45,109 bases of DNA from Bacilli bacterium (GCA_016283075.1 JAEEMF010000085.1:1-45109); one strand, 5' to 3'. Shown: positions 1-10,161, numbered from the stretch's first letter. Made by a program: numbers and translations. Notes: generated by a model not told the origin, from the letters alone.

Positions 1-141
1 ATTACATCGAATATTATAACAATTATAGATACCAATGGAATTTAAAAAAGATGACTCCTGTACAATACAGAAATCATCTATTTTCATCCATTGTCTGAAC
101 TCTCTCTTTTTTATTTAGTCCTTGACATTGGGTACATTTTA

Positions 142-1107
142 TTATTGCTTTATATCTCCTTTTTTTATTAAATATTTTATTTCACTTAAATCATCAGATA
201 AGCTTTTATATTCATCAGCACTTATTGCTAGTCCAAGTTTTAATCTAGAATCAAGTGAATAATTTTCAGTTGTCATTTTAAGCATCTTAGTTTTATTTTC
301 ATCATAGCATTTAAAATTTTTTAAAACTGAAAGATCTAAACCAGTATGTTTCGATACATTTTCAAAAAATTTTAATGTCGGTGATAAAGAACTACTATAT
401 CCATATAATAATGCTTTTTGCAAATTTAAATATTGAATTGCAATAAGTTCTGGAGTTTGTTCTTGGCCCAAAGCTCCAAGTAAAGTGTCATTAGCATGCA
501 TTTCGGCAAGATTTTCAAGTGGATCAACTGAATATAATCTATTATATTTGGCATCCATAACTTTAAATCTAGAATTAAGTATTTCATATATTTCATCTAA
601 TGACTTGCAATCAAAAATTGGATCAAAATGCATTCCGCCTCTATGTAAGTCAATGATAATTTTTTCTAAAACGTTCTGATTATTAAACTTATCATCACTA
701 AAATTAAAATAATCAGGATTTGAATATCTTAAAATATGTATATCTGATGCAACAAGCGAATATTGTCTTATGTGTTCAAGTTCATGAAGAATAGTTTTGC
801 ATAAATAAATATTATAAAAAAGTGTTCTATCTAAACTAGTACTAAGTAAATGTGAGTATTGTTGCAACTCACTTGTAATATGTGCATACAAAACTGGTAC
901 ATTTAATATAATCTTCTGGTTTATTATATTTAATCTTCCTAAAATATTTGGGGTTCTTTTATCACTCGATAGTTCAAATACTGGAAGAGGAATTATTATA
1001 TCATGAGATTCATAAAATATTTTTGCTACTTCATCTGCAAACTTTAAATCAACATACTCTCCTCTTTTAGAATAATCTATTAAGAGATCTAATAATTTTT
1101 CATTCAT
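142..1107 (-). CDS. Hypothetical protein with HExxH (HELEH) zinc-metalloprotease-like motif
   Basis: ORF; 'TILHELEHIRQY' motif; likely start at MNEKLL behind GGTGATAT. Confidence 0.6.
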   Translation of the reverse strand: MNEKLLDLLIDYSKRGEYVDLKFADEVAKIFYESHDIIIPLPVFELSSDKRTPNILGRLNIINQKIILNVPVLYAHITSELQQYSHLLSTSLDRTLFYNIYLCKTILHELEHIRQYSLVASDIHILRYSNPDYFNFSDDKFNNQNVLEKIIIDLHRGGMHFDPIFDCKSLDEIYEILNSRFKVMDAKYNRLYSVDPLENLAEMHANDTLLGALGQEQTPELIAIQYLNLQKALLYGYSSSLSPTLKFFENVSKHTGLDLSVLKNFKCYDENKTKMLKMTTENYSLDSRLKLGLAISADEYKSLSDDLSEIKYLIKKGDIKQ

Positions 1108-1162
1108 ATATATCACCAGTTTCTATATTCATATAATATTTCAAATAATCTTTTCTCCATAA

Positions 1163-1187
1163 TAAAACCCCGTTTATAGGGGTTATT
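1163..1187 (-). terminator. Rho-independent terminator downstream of tRNA-Arg
   Basis: AACCCC-TATAAACG-GGGTT followed by T-rich on minus strand. Confidence 0.5.
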
Positions 1188-1220
1188 ATAACATATATAT
1201 AATATAGTGCAAATTAATAG

Positions 1221-1297
1221 TGGCGTCCCCGATTGGAGTCGAACCAACGATCTTTCGCTTAGGAGGCGACTGCTCTATCCTACTGAGCTACGAGGAC
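1221..1297 (-). tRNA. tRNA-Arg (anticodon CCT)
   Basis: 77-nt cloverleaf: acceptor GTCCTCG/CGGGGAC, GTTCGACTC T-arm, anticodon loop CTCCTAA, encoded CCA. Confidence 0.95.
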
Positions 1298-1326
1298 ACA
1301 AGTTAATTATAAAACAAAAGGAGAAG

Positions 1327-1926
1327 TTAAGCAACTTTAACTTCTCCTTGTTTTTTCTTTTCAACTACATTAATTATTTCATCAGTTAGTTCTTCTTCTG
1401 TTTTACCTAAAGTATAGATAATATCAGTAGCAAGATTAACATTACAAGAACTACTAACTAAATGCCAGTTTAGTTTTGATAAATCTGAATCAGCTGGAAT
1501 CTTAGATATTTTATTGATTAGTTGCCATGATTCTAACATATCAACATCTGGAAGTAATAAAATAATGTTTTTAAATTTCTTAATCATTTTAAATACATTA
1601 TCAAATAATGTTTGATCTTCATAAACAGTTTGTGATGGTTCAAATGCAACTATGGCAGACTTATCTAAATTATCTAAAGATTTTTCAACATGATATGCTT
1701 CAAAAGGTTTAGTATATTTATATTTAGCAAGTTCTCCTGCTTCTCTTTTTAATTTAGAAGCATAATTTTTATCATAGTTTAGTGCACGGTAATGTTCTTC
1801 ACGTTTATCAGATAAAGAAACAAGTGGCAATTTAGTTTTATCACTAAGTAGATAACTAATTCTACTTTTACCTACATGAGGTGGACCAATTAGTAAGATG
1901 CTTTCTTCATGTACTGTGTCACCCAT
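1327..1926 (-). CDS. P-loop NTPase-like protein (shikimate/adenylate-kinase-like Walker A GPPHVGKS)
   Basis: ORF; Walker A near N-terminus; start chosen at MGDTV behind AGGAGTG. Confidence 0.6.
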   Translation of the reverse strand: MGDTVHEESILLIGPPHVGKSRISYLLSDKTKLPLVSLSDKREEHYRALNYDKNYASKLKREAGELAKYKYTKPFEAYHVEKSLDNLDKSAIVAFEPSQTVYEDQTLFDNVFKMIKKFKNIILLLPDVDMLESWQLINKISKIPADSDLSKLNWHLVSSSCNVNLATDIIYTLGKTEEELTDEIINVVEKKKQGEVKVA

Positions 1927-1982
1927 GTTCATCACTCCTATCGTTAAATAAATTATAACACGAATATTTAAGAAGTGCATAG

Positions 1983-2013
1983 AAAAAAGAGAAAATTTTT
2001 AAAATTTTCTCTT
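1983..2013 (-). terminator. Rho-independent terminator after ABC exporter genes
   Basis: GAGAAAATTTTAAAAATTTTCTC + T-run on minus strand. Confidence 0.7.
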
Positions 2014-3338
2014 TATTTAGTTTTTAAAGCTTTACCAATTTTCTTCCATAAATTAGAAGATGAATAGTTAAGAATACCTGCTTTATATATTCTTAAACCA
2101 TATTTAATTAATACAAATATTGTACCTACTGAGACAAGTATTGCAATTAATATATCAATTACTCCTATATCTCCTATTACAAGAAGTGATGGAGCAAGTA
2201 TTGCTGATATAAATGGAATATAAGATAAAATCTTAATTAAAAGTGATCCATTAAATGTACCAGCTAGTACTGCTAAGTAGTATCCTACAAAAAGTACCAT
2301 CATAATTGGAGTTTGTATTTGCTGGAAGTCTTCATTATTAGTAGTCATACTAGCAAGTACACCAGCAAGTACTGAATACATAACAAATGTTAAGACCATT
2401 AATACAATTGTAAGCGGAATTATATAAACAAACTTAGTCATTAATTCAGTATGTTTCATTGAATCAATCATTTCTGACATATATGACATTACACCACCTG
2501 TAATATCATTTCCACCTATCATAGATCTTATTTTAAATCCAACAAGTCCATATACAAAAAGTAGTGCAGCTTGTACTATAACAAATAAATTACCAGCTAT
2601 TATTTTAGAGAATAAATGTGTATTAGGACTAACACTAGATATAATTATTTCCATACCTTTAGTAGTCTTTTCATCATTTATTTCTGCTCCTACCATCTGT
2701 ACTAAATAAATTACAAGTATAAAGAATGGTAAGATAATTATTGGGAATACTGTAGTCATAATCATATTTTCATTTTCTGAAGTAGATGATTTATTCTCAT
2801 CATATATGATTCTTTCTATTTTAGCTTTTTCATATATCTTATTTAATTTATCCATATCTACATCAGAAGACTGTATAGCAAGTCCTACTTTAGTATTATA
2901 AATAGCATTTTGAATATATGAATAATCCATAGTATTTATATAAGCTTGACTAATAACTTTTATATCTAAAGTATTTTCTTCACTTGGATTAAATACTATA
3001 AATATATCATCTTTAGTATCTTTATTTTCTAAATACTTTTCAATAGTATCTTCACTTTCTTCATAAAGCTTAATATCATATGAAAAATCTTCATCTTCTT
3101 TAGTATTAGTTGCATTAAGCATTTGACCTTTAAATACTTCATAACTAACATTTGTATTATCAATTACATTAATAACTTGTTTTTTATTAAAGTCCCCACC
3201 AAACATACTGATAATACTATCAATATTAGCGACGGCAACTAAAACAATAAATAGTAAAATATTAATTATTTTAAACCATTTACTTCCCATTTTTCTTTTT
3301 AAACTCATTCCAATAAGATAGTTTAGTTTACTTTTCAT
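2013..3338 (-). CDS. ABC-2 type transporter permease (NatB-like)
   Basis: Large extracytoplasmic domain plus C-terminal TM cluster; adjacent to ATPase. Confidence 0.8.
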   Translation of the reverse strand: MKSKLNYLIGMSLKRKMGSKWFKIINILLFIVLVAVANIDSIISMFGGDFNKKQVINVIDNTNVSYEVFKGQMLNATNTKEDEDFSYDIKLYEESEDTIEKYLENKDTKDDIFIVFNPSEENTLDIKVISQAYINTMDYSYIQNAIYNTKVGLAIQSSDVDMDKLNKIYEKAKIERIIYDENKSSTSENENMIMTTVFPIIILPFFILVIYLVQMVGAEINDEKTTKGMEIIISSVSPNTHLFSKIIAGNLFVIVQAALLFVYGLVGFKIRSMIGGNDITGGVMSYMSEMIDSMKHTELMTKFVYIIPLTIVLMVLTFVMYSVLAGVLASMTTNNEDFQQIQTPIMMVLFVGYYLAVLAGTFNGSLLIKILSYIPFISAILAPSLLVIGDIGVIDILIAILVSVGTIFVLIKYGLRIYKAGILNYSSSNLWKKIGKALKTK

Positions 3339-4248
3339 AACTTTCACCTACCTTTGTAATAAATATTTCGTTTAAAGATGGTTCTTCTATTTGATACTTA
3401 GAAATATTTTTACCTTTAGATACTACTTTAAAGACATCATCACTAACATCTTTATTATCTATTTTAATTTCATATTCAGTACCTAGTTTAGTTACTGATA
3501 CTACTCCTTTAATCTTTTTAACAGCATCTATATCAATATCACCTGAAACAATAATATTTTTCTTACGATATTTTTCTTTTATTTCTTTTAAGTTTCCTTC
3601 TAGTACTGATTTACCTTTAACAAGAACTACTAATTTTTTACAGAATAGTTCAACATGATCCATTCTATGAGAAGAGAAAATAATAATACTTCCATTATTA
3701 GCCATTCTAGTTATTTCATCTTTAAATAGTTCAATATTAAATGGATCTAGTCCAGAAAAAGGTTCATCTAATATAAGTAACTTTGGTTCATTAATAAGTG
3801 CAGTTATTAACTGTACTTTTTGTTGATTACCTTTAGATAATTCTTTTATCTTTTTGTTTTTAAATTTTTCTAAATCAAATCCATCTTCTTTAGCATAAAG
3901 TCTATTTAAAAGTTCATCTAATCTTTTAAGTATTTCTTTATCATCTAAACCTTTTAAATTTCCATAAAAAAGTACTTGTTCTTTAACAGTCATCTTAAGA
4001 AGTAAACTTCTTTCTTCTGTTAGGAAACCAATAGAATCTGTTACGGAATAATCTATCTTTTTACCATTTAAAGTAATATTACCACTAGTAGGATCAAGAA
4101 GCCCCATAATCATTCTAAAAGTTGTTGTTTTACCGGCACCATTAACACCAAGTAAACCAAATATTTCTCCTTCTTTAACTTCAAATGATAAGTTATCTAC
4201 AGCGCAAAACTTATCATAGAATTTAGTTACATTCTCTACTTTTAACAC
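3328..4248 (-). CDS. ABC transporter ATP-binding protein (NatA-like)
   Basis: Walker A GVNGAGKTT, signature LSKGNQQK, Walker B LLILDEP. Confidence 0.9.
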   Translation of the reverse strand: MLKVENVTKFYDKFCAVDNLSFEVKEGEIFGLLGVNGAGKTTTFRMIMGLLDPTSGNITLNGKKIDYSVTDSIGFLTEERSLLLKMTVKEQVLFYGNLKGLDDKEILKRLDELLNRLYAKEDGFDLEKFKNKKIKELSKGNQQKVQLITALINEPKLLILDEPFSGLDPFNIELFKDEITRMANNGSIIIFSSHRMDHVELFCKKLVVLVKGKSVLEGNLKEIKEKYRKKNIIVSGDIDIDAVKKIKGVVSVTKLGTEYEIKIDNKDVSDDVFKVVSKGKNISKYQIEEPSLNEIFITKVGESYEK

Positions 4249-4261
4249 TTAAACACCTCTT

Positions 4262-5305
4262 CTATTTTATAAATAGTCTAATTATATCATTATAAGTAAT
4301 TACAACCATAAGAAGCATTAGTAAGAAGAATCCTATAGCATGTACAGTATTCTCAAACTTAATACTTACTTTACTTCCTTTAATTTTTTCAACTACTAAG
4401 AAAAGTAATCTTCCACCATCAAATGCTGGTATAGGAAGTAAATTCATAAATCCTACATTTAAACTAATATATCCAAGTAAATATACTAAGTTAAGAAGTC
4501 CTGTTTTAGCAGTTTCATTTACAACTGAATATATTCCAACTGGTCCTGATACATTAGATAAAGATAATTTACCAAAGCATAAGTAACCTATTACATAGCA
4601 CATCTGCTTAATAAGTGAGAAGAATTTTCTAAAGGCATATTTTACTGCTGGAATAATTCCTTTTTCTGTTTTAGCAGTAAGATTAAATCCATATACATAT
4701 CTTACTTCACCTTTATCACTCACTTCTTTTTTAGGAATAATAACTACATTATCATAACTTCCATCTTCATGAATAACAGTAAATCTAGTAGACTCTCCTT
4801 TAGTAGTAGATAGTTTAAGTTGAAACATATCTAAATCTACTTTTTTACCATCTACTTTAACTATTTTATCTCCTGCTACTATACCTGATTCATAAGCTGG
4901 ATATCCTTCTTCAGTACCAGATATATATGCTTCTGGAAGTACTGCTCCATTAATTAAACCAATAATAAAGAAGATAACTATTGCAAGTATAAAGTTATTC
5001 ATTATACCAGCAATAATAGTCATAAATCTTTGACCCCAAGTTTTACTTTGAAGTCTATTTTTTTCAGGTACGTCTGGATCTATTTCATTAGTTTCCCCAG
5101 CCATACTTACATATCCTCCTATTGGAAGTAATCTAATAGAATACTCAGTCTCATCATTTTTTCTTTTCCAAGATTTAATAATAGGTCCCATTCCAATAGA
5201 AAATTCATAACAATGAATACCTGCTCTTTTAGCAAATATAAAGTGTCCAAATTCATGAACAAAAACTGTAATTCCAAGTATTAGTATAAAATATATAATT
5301 GTCAT
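4262..5305 (-). CDS. rseP: RIP metalloprotease RseP (site-2 protease)
   Basis: HEFGH near N-terminus, PDZ region, NLLPIPAFDGG motif. Confidence 0.92.
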   Translation of the reverse strand: MTIIYFILILGITVFVHEFGHFIFAKRAGIHCYEFSIGMGPIIKSWKRKNDETEYSIRLLPIGGYVSMAGETNEIDPDVPEKNRLQSKTWGQRFMTIIAGIMNNFILAIVIFFIIGLINGAVLPEAYISGTEEGYPAYESGIVAGDKIVKVDGKKVDLDMFQLKLSTTKGESTRFTVIHEDGSYDNVVIIPKKEVSDKGEVRYVYGFNLTAKTEKGIIPAVKYAFRKFFSLIKQMCYVIGYLCFGKLSLSNVSGPVGIYSVVNETAKTGLLNLVYLLGYISLNVGFMNLLPIPAFDGGRLLFLVVEKIKGSKVSIKFENTVHAIGFFLLMLLMVVITYNDIIRLFIK

Positions 5306-5320
5306 AAAATCACCCTGTTT

Positions 5321-6121
5321 CTATAAAATTGTAATAAAGAACATCGCACCTAATACTACAAATATAATACTATCTAATCTATCTAAAATACCACCATGTC
5401 CTGGTATTAAATTAGAAAAATCTTTTGTACCATAATATCTCTTAATAGCAGAGAAGAATAAATCTCCAAATTGTCCTACTATAGATAAGAATAAACTAAT
5501 AAAAGATATTAAGAATATATTTATATTTGGATTAATAACAGTTACATAAAATACTGTACTAATAAATACTCCAAATAAAGTTCCTCCTATAGAACCTTCC
5601 CATGTTTTATTAGGAGATATAACTTCTATAAGTTTATTTTTACCAATAAGTCTACCTGTTATATAGGCAAATGTATCAGTAATTATAGTTATTAAAAGTA
5701 AATATATAAATAGATTAATACTCTTACCTCTCATATAAGAAAGTAAACTAAATGAAAGTGATAAAAAGAAGATACCACCTACTAAATAAAATGCATCATT
5801 TATACTATATTTTTTATCATCATGATATAAAATAGTAGGTACTAAAAATGTTAAAAATAAGCCACTAATAATGCAGTAATCCATTTTTAAAGCATAATCC
5901 TTATTAGTAACATTAACTATTATCATTAAAAGAAAGAATACATAAGAAATAATCTTTATAAAAAGTGGTAATTCTTTTTTATTTTCTTTTACCTTTAAGA
6001 ATTCATATAACCCCATAAGTGATATAAGAATTAGTCCTATATTAAAGAATGTTCCTCCTATAATTAGTAGCGGAACAAATATTAAAAGCATAACTATTGC
6101 ACTAACTACTCTTTTTTTCAT
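5321..6121 (-). CDS. cdsA: Phosphatidate cytidylyltransferase
   Basis: Multi-TM; C-terminal signature 'GDLFFSAIKRYYGTKDFSNLIPGHGGILDRLDS'. Confidence 0.93.
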   Translation of the reverse strand: MKKRVVSAIVMLLIFVPLLIIGGTFFNIGLILISLMGLYEFLKVKENKKELPLFIKIISYVFFLLMIIVNVTNKDYALKMDYCIISGLFLTFLVPTILYHDDKKYSINDAFYLVGGIFFLSLSFSLLSYMRGKSINLFIYLLLITIITDTFAYITGRLIGKNKLIEVISPNKTWEGSIGGTLFGVFISTVFYVTVINPNINIFLISFISLFLSIVGQFGDLFFSAIKRYYGTKDFSNLIPGHGGILDRLDSIIFVVLGAMFFITIL

Positions 6122-6821
6122 ATTTGATACCTCCAAATCTTCTATCTCTCATATTATATTTTTCTATTGCAAGATCAAAGTCCTTCTTTCCAAAAGCTGG
6201 AAAATAAGTTTTTGGAAAATAAAACTCTGCATAAGCACTTTGCCATAACATAAAATTAGATAATCTTTCTTCACCACTAGTTCTAATTACTAGATCAAGT
6301 GGTGGCAGTTCATTATACATATATTTATTAAATGTTTCGATATCTAGTTTATCTATATCTATTTTAGACTTAGCTATTTTCTTAACAGCATCTATTATTT
6401 CATACTGAGAGCCATAATTTAAACAAAAATTTATAACACCTTTAGTATTATTCTTTGTTTCTTTCTCAATACTTTTCATTGTATCAATAACATCTTTATT
6501 TAAATTATCCTTTCTTCCTGAAAAGATGACTTTAATATTTTCTTTATTGTATTTTTTAGAAGATGATTTAAATTTATTAACAAATAAATCCATTAAATAA
6601 TCTACTTCTTCTTTACTTCTTTTAAAGTTTTCAGTGGAAAACACATATAAACTTAAATATTTTATTCCTAAGTTAATAGCATATATACTAATCTTCTCAA
6701 GATTACTTGCACCTTTAGCATGACCAGCACTTCTAGATAAGCCTCTTTCACTAGCCCATCTTCCATTACCATCAACTATTATTCCAACGTGATTAGGAAT
6801 TTTCAAGCTTTTCTTTATCAT
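6102..6821 (-). CDS. uppS: Isoprenyl (undecaprenyl) diphosphate synthase
   Basis: HVGIIVDGNGRWA and RTSGEERLSNFMLWQSAYAEFYF motifs. Confidence 0.95.
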   Translation of the reverse strand: MIKKSLKIPNHVGIIVDGNGRWASERGLSRSAGHAKGASNLEKISIYAINLGIKYLSLYVFSTENFKRSKEEVDYLMDLFVNKFKSSSKKYNKENIKVIFSGRKDNLNKDVIDTMKSIEKETKNNTKGVINFCLNYGSQYEIIDAVKKIAKSKIDIDKLDIETFNKYMYNELPPLDLVIRTSGEERLSNFMLWQSAYAEFYFPKTYFPAFGKKDFDLAIEKYNMRDRRFGGIKYEKKSS

Positions 6822-6871
6822 ATAATCCTCATTCCCATTATTAACATTATAATATAAAAAGCCCAAAAATA

Positions 6872-6903
6872 AAAGAGAAAAGTACCCTTATACCTTTCTC
6901 CTT
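6872..6903 (-). terminator. Rho-independent terminator after rpsP-khpA
   Basis: GAGAAAGGTA...TACTTTTCTC + T-rich tract on minus strand. Confidence 0.5.
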
Positions 6904-6921
6904 ACAAAAAAAATATAAATT

Positions 6922-7167
6922 CTAAAAAGAATCTATATCTATTCTAACACGCTTTTGATTTGTAGAATATGCAGATGCTTGAACTAAAGTTCTAATTGCT
7001 TTTGCAATATTACCTTTTCTTCCAATAACAGCACCCATATCTTCACTATCAACTAAAACTTGAATAACAGATTCACCGTTTTCATCTGCTAGTTGTTTAA
7101 CTGATACCATTTCTGGTTCTTTTACTAAATTCTTGATTAAGAATTCTGTTAATTCTACTATACTCAT
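6922..7167 (-). CDS. khpA: KH-domain RNA-binding protein (KhpA/YlqC)
   Basis: KH motif GAVIGRKGNIAKAIR; immediately downstream of rpsP. Confidence 0.9.
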   Translation of the reverse strand: MSIVELTEFLIKNLVKEPEMVSVKQLADENGESVIQVLVDSEDMGAVIGRKGNIAKAIRTLVQASAYSTNQKRVRIDIDSF

Positions 7168-7169
7168 AA

Positions 7170-7445
7170 TTATTTACTTTCTTTTTTTGAGTTATGGAAT
7201 TTTTCCATAATTCCTTGACTTCTAAATAAATCTCTAACTGTATCAGTTGGAATTGCTCCATCTGCAAGCCATTTCATAGCTTTTTCTTCGTCAATTTTAA
7301 CTTCTGCTGGTTCTGTAATAGGATTATAAGTTCCAACAGTTTCAATAAAACGTCCATCTCTTGGACTTCTTGAATCAGCTGCTACAACACGATAAAAAGG
7401 TCTTTTCTTTGAACCCATTCTTTTAAGTCTTAATTTTACTGCCAT
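7170..7445 (-). CDS. rpsP: 30S ribosomal protein S16
   Basis: [33 protein letters not shown]. Confidence 0.98.
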   Translation of the reverse strand: MAVKLRLKRMGSKKRPFYRVVAADSRSPRDGRFIETVGTYNPITEPAEVKIDEEKAMKWLADGAIPTDTVRDLFRSQGIMEKFHNSKKESK

Positions 7446-7471
7446 CTAGTTCCCTCCATTCACTGTATTTA

Positions 7472-7500
7472 ATTTTAACATAGCTGGTTTAGGGTGTCAA
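7472..7500 (-). promoter_or_regulatory. Predicted sigma-A promoter of rpsP
   Basis: TTGACA (7500-7495), 17-bp spacer, TAAAAT (7477-7472). Confidence 0.8.
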
Positions 7501-7589
7501 CCTTTTTTTGTTGACAACTTAAATTTTTCCTAATTCAGCTCACGAGACAATATATTACACTCTTACTCTTTAAAAGACAAGATAAATTG

Positions 7590-8099
7590 TTAATTTATTT
7601 GATAAATTTTGATTACCCCTCTATAAGAGATTCTACCGGATACTGTACCACTTGCTTTTTTTATGTAATAAACGAAAGAATGAGCACCAGCAAGTCTTCC
7701 GGATAGATATTCAGTCGTGCCAAAATTTAATAGTTCAACTGCCCCATCAGGGACTGTTATTGTCGAGTCACTTTCATTATTATAAATACTATATATTGAT
7801 GATAAGATTACTAGTACATCTTTCGTATCAGTTTCAAACGTATAAGAAAAGTTAGCTGGACTTCCAGGAGAATAACTATAAATTTCTTTATAATTCATTT
7901 TATTAATTCTTTGATACAAATTATCTAAAGCAGATGAAACATTATCTATATTATTTAGTTCTACATCCTGCCATGAATTATCAGTAGGAGTAAACCCTAC
8001 TTCTTGTGCTAAATAAGAGTATGCCAAAACAGTACCTACAGTTGAAATAAGTACTCCTAGTAGTAAGAAAAACAATCTAGATTTAAAGATTTTTTTCAT
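7590..8099 (-). CDS. Exported/anchored protein with conserved N-terminal leader 'SRLFFLLLGVL...AYSYLAQEVGFTPTD...ALDNLY'
   Basis: ORF with N-terminal TM/signal; paralogous N-terminus at 9274..10068. Confidence 0.7.
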   Translation of the reverse strand: MKKIFKSRLFFLLLGVLISTVGTVLAYSYLAQEVGFTPTDNSWQDVELNNIDNVSSALDNLYQRINKMNYKEIYSYSPGSPANFSYTFETDTKDVLVILSSIYSIYNNESDSTITVPDGAVELLNFGTTEYLSGRLAGAHSFVYYIKKASGTVSGRISYRGVIKIYQIN

Positions 8100-8194
8100 A
8101 TTGCATACTCCCTACTTTATAATTAATTATAACATATTAATAAATATATATAAATTATTATTTATTATGCTATAATATCTTAAAGGTGATGAAT

Positions 8195-8860
8195 ATGGGT
8201 ATAATTAAAACAAAATCTAAAGGACTACTAATTGTTATTTCAGGTCCTACTGCAGCAGGAAAAGGAACAATATGTAAAAAGTTAGTTGAAAGAAATACTA
8301 ACTTATGGGTATCAACATCAATGACTACTAGAGAACCACGTGGAACGGAACAAAATGGTGTTGAATACTTCTTTGTTACTACTGAAGAATTTGAAAAGAA
8401 AATAGAGGAAGATGGATTCTTAGAATATGCTAAAGTACACTACGGAAGATACTATGGTACTCCAAAAGATATTATCTTTGATAAACTAGATGAAGGTATT
8501 GATGTAATACTTGAAATAGATATTCAAGGAGCTTTAAAAGTTCAAGAAAAAGTACCAGAAGCACTATTTATATTTATAGTACCTCCTACTATGGAAATAC
8601 TTAAAGAACGTTTAAGAAATAGAGGTACTGAAAACGAAGAACAAATGCTTGAAAGATTTAAAACAGCATATAAAGAAATCAATGAAGTTACTAAATATAA
8701 CTATGTGGTAGTAAATGACTTTGTTGAAACAGCAACAGCTAAAGTAGAAGCAATTATTACTGCTGAAAAATGCCGTGTAGATCGTATTGAAGAAGTAGAT
8801 TTAGATAGTAAAGAAGAAACTATCCATGAATCACTTGTTGATTTAAATCAGGAGAAATAA
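8195..8860 (+). CDS. gmk: Guanylate kinase
   Basis: ISGPTAAGKGTICKKL, STSMTTREPRGTEQNGVEYFFV; start chosen at MGIIKT behind AAAGGTG. Confidence 0.95.
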   Translation: MGIIKTKSKGLLIVISGPTAAGKGTICKKLVERNTNLWVSTSMTTREPRGTEQNGVEYFFVTTEEFEKKIEEDGFLEYAKVHYGRYYGTPKDIIFDKLDEGIDVILEIDIQGALKVQEKVPEALFIFIVPPTMEILKERLRNRGTENEEQMLERFKTAYKEINEVTKYNYVVVNDFVETATAKVEAIITAEKCRVDRIEEVDLDSKEETIHESLVDLNQEK

Positions 8861-8861
8861 T

Positions 8862-9245
8862 ATGGATATATTGGAAACATTTAATAATCAAACTGGTTTT
8901 ATTAATCATAATGGAATAAAGATAACTAATGTTGGAAGTAATGTTACTGCCGAAGTAAATTTATCTGATATATCAAATAATCCTTATGGTATAACACATG
9001 GCGGACTAATATATTCCCTAGCTGATACAGCATGCGGAATACATGTATTTAGTAAAACAAACAAAAAAGCTGTAACACTTAATTCACAAATACATTATTT
9101 AAAACCAGGTACTGGTTCTAAACTAATAGCTAAAACTGAAGATATTAAAATAGGTAAAACTGTATCAGTAGTAAGATGTAATATTTATAATGATAAAGAA
9201 GAATTAATATCAACATGTGATTGTACATATTATTATGCAAACTAA
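8862..9245 (+). CDS. PaaI-like hotdog-fold thioesterase
   Basis: NPYGITHGGLIYSLADTACGIHVF motif. Confidence 0.85.
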   Translation: MDILETFNNQTGFINHNGIKITNVGSNVTAEVNLSDISNNPYGITHGGLIYSLADTACGIHVFSKTNKKAVTLNSQIHYLKPGTGSKLIAKTEDIKIGKTVSVVRCNIYNDKEELISTCDCTYYYAN

Positions 9246-9274
9246 AAGAAGTATTTAATTAATACTTCTTTTTT
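9245..9274 (+). terminator. Rho-independent terminator after gmk-thioesterase
   Basis: AAGAAGTATTTAATTAATACTTCTTTTTTT. Confidence 0.75.
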
Positions 9275-10068
9275 TAAACTCCGTAAAACTTTAGTTCATT
9301 TATTTCAATATAACTATTATTGTGTGCATCTATTACAAATATTCTCCAGTAACGGTGTGCATCATTTGTTAAAGTGTTTACTATTACCGCATCAAGTGGA
9401 CTATTAGGAAAAGTGGATACAGTAGAAGCATCACTCCAAGTAGTTTTATCATCACTATACTGAAGTTTAACATTTTTAGGAACATAGTTTGTTTGAGGAT
9501 ATCCATTCATAAATGTAATAGCTATTACAAAAACATTGGTACCAAAATCATAACCTACATACTGGTTTTTAACACTACCATTTGAGGTACACCAACCAGA
9601 ATTAGTTGATGATATAAATATTTTATCAGCAGACCACGTAGAAGCATTATACTGAGTACTATAAAATACACTATTTGTATCTACAGTTTTTACAAGAGAT
9701 ATATCTAAATAACCTAAATTAGTTTTAGTAGCTTGCCCTCTAAATGCATCTGTTTTAATTAATTTTAAAACAGCAGTTTTATTAGATGATATTCTTCTTA
9801 AAAAATATTCATTAATAATATCTCCTAAATCAACAGGAACATCTATGTAATAACTAAATGCTTTAAGTTCATCTGTTATAGGTGGATGATACTTATCATA
9901 TAAAGAATCAAGTGCATCTTTAGTATTATCTACATTCCAGTTTTCATAGTCAGCAGGAGTAAACCCAACATTCTGCGCAAAATAAGAGTATGCAAAAACA
10001 GCACTTATACTACATACAAGTACTCCAAGCATAAAGAAAAACAATCTAGACTTTAGAATCATTCTCAA
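9274..10068 (-). CDS. Exported protein with the same conserved leader and an F5/8 type C (discoidin-like) C-terminal domain
   Basis: TTG start aligned to paralogue; C-terminus 'VKLQYSDDKTTWSDAS...AHRYWRIFVIDAHNNSYIEINELKFYG'. Confidence 0.7.
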   Translation of the reverse strand: MRMILKSRLFFFMLGVLVCSISAVFAYSYFAQNVGFTPADYENWNVDNTKDALDSLYDKYHPPITDELKAFSYYIDVPVDLGDIINEYFLRRISSNKTAVLKLIKTDAFRGQATKTNLGYLDISLVKTVDTNSVFYSTQYNASTWSADKIFISSTNSGWCTSNGSVKNQYVGYDFGTNVFVIAITFMNGYPQTNYVPKNVKLQYSDDKTTWSDASTVSTFPNSPLDAVIVNTLTNDAHRYWRIFVIDAHNNSYIEINELKFYGV

Positions 10069-10123
10069 ACTGCATACTCCCTATTCTATATATAGTATAC
10101 CATTAATAGACGATTTATATAAA

Positions 10124-10150
10124 CAAAAAAACGAACCATTTGGTTCGCTT
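10124..10150 (-). terminator. Rho-independent terminator after tRNA-Arg
   Basis: CGAACCAAATGGTTCG + TTTTTTT on minus strand. Confidence 0.75.
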
Positions 10151-10161
10151 AAAATCAGAAA

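Noticed and set aside
485-679. Plus-strand ORF antisense to the HELEH protein; similar antisense ORFs at 7652, 19445, 20982, 25477, 25806, 26398, 31976, 33400, 35263, 35276, 41440 (+) and 41845 (-, out of frame)
   Set aside because: Each lies mainly within a well-supported CDS on the opposite strand or in another frame, with no convincing RBS or domain.
1207-1389. 60-aa plus-strand ORF in the track
   Set aside because: Lies across the tRNA-Arg(CCT) gene and antisense to the next CDS; 'GVPDWSRTNDLSLRRRLLYPTELRGH' is the familiar translation of an antisense tRNA.
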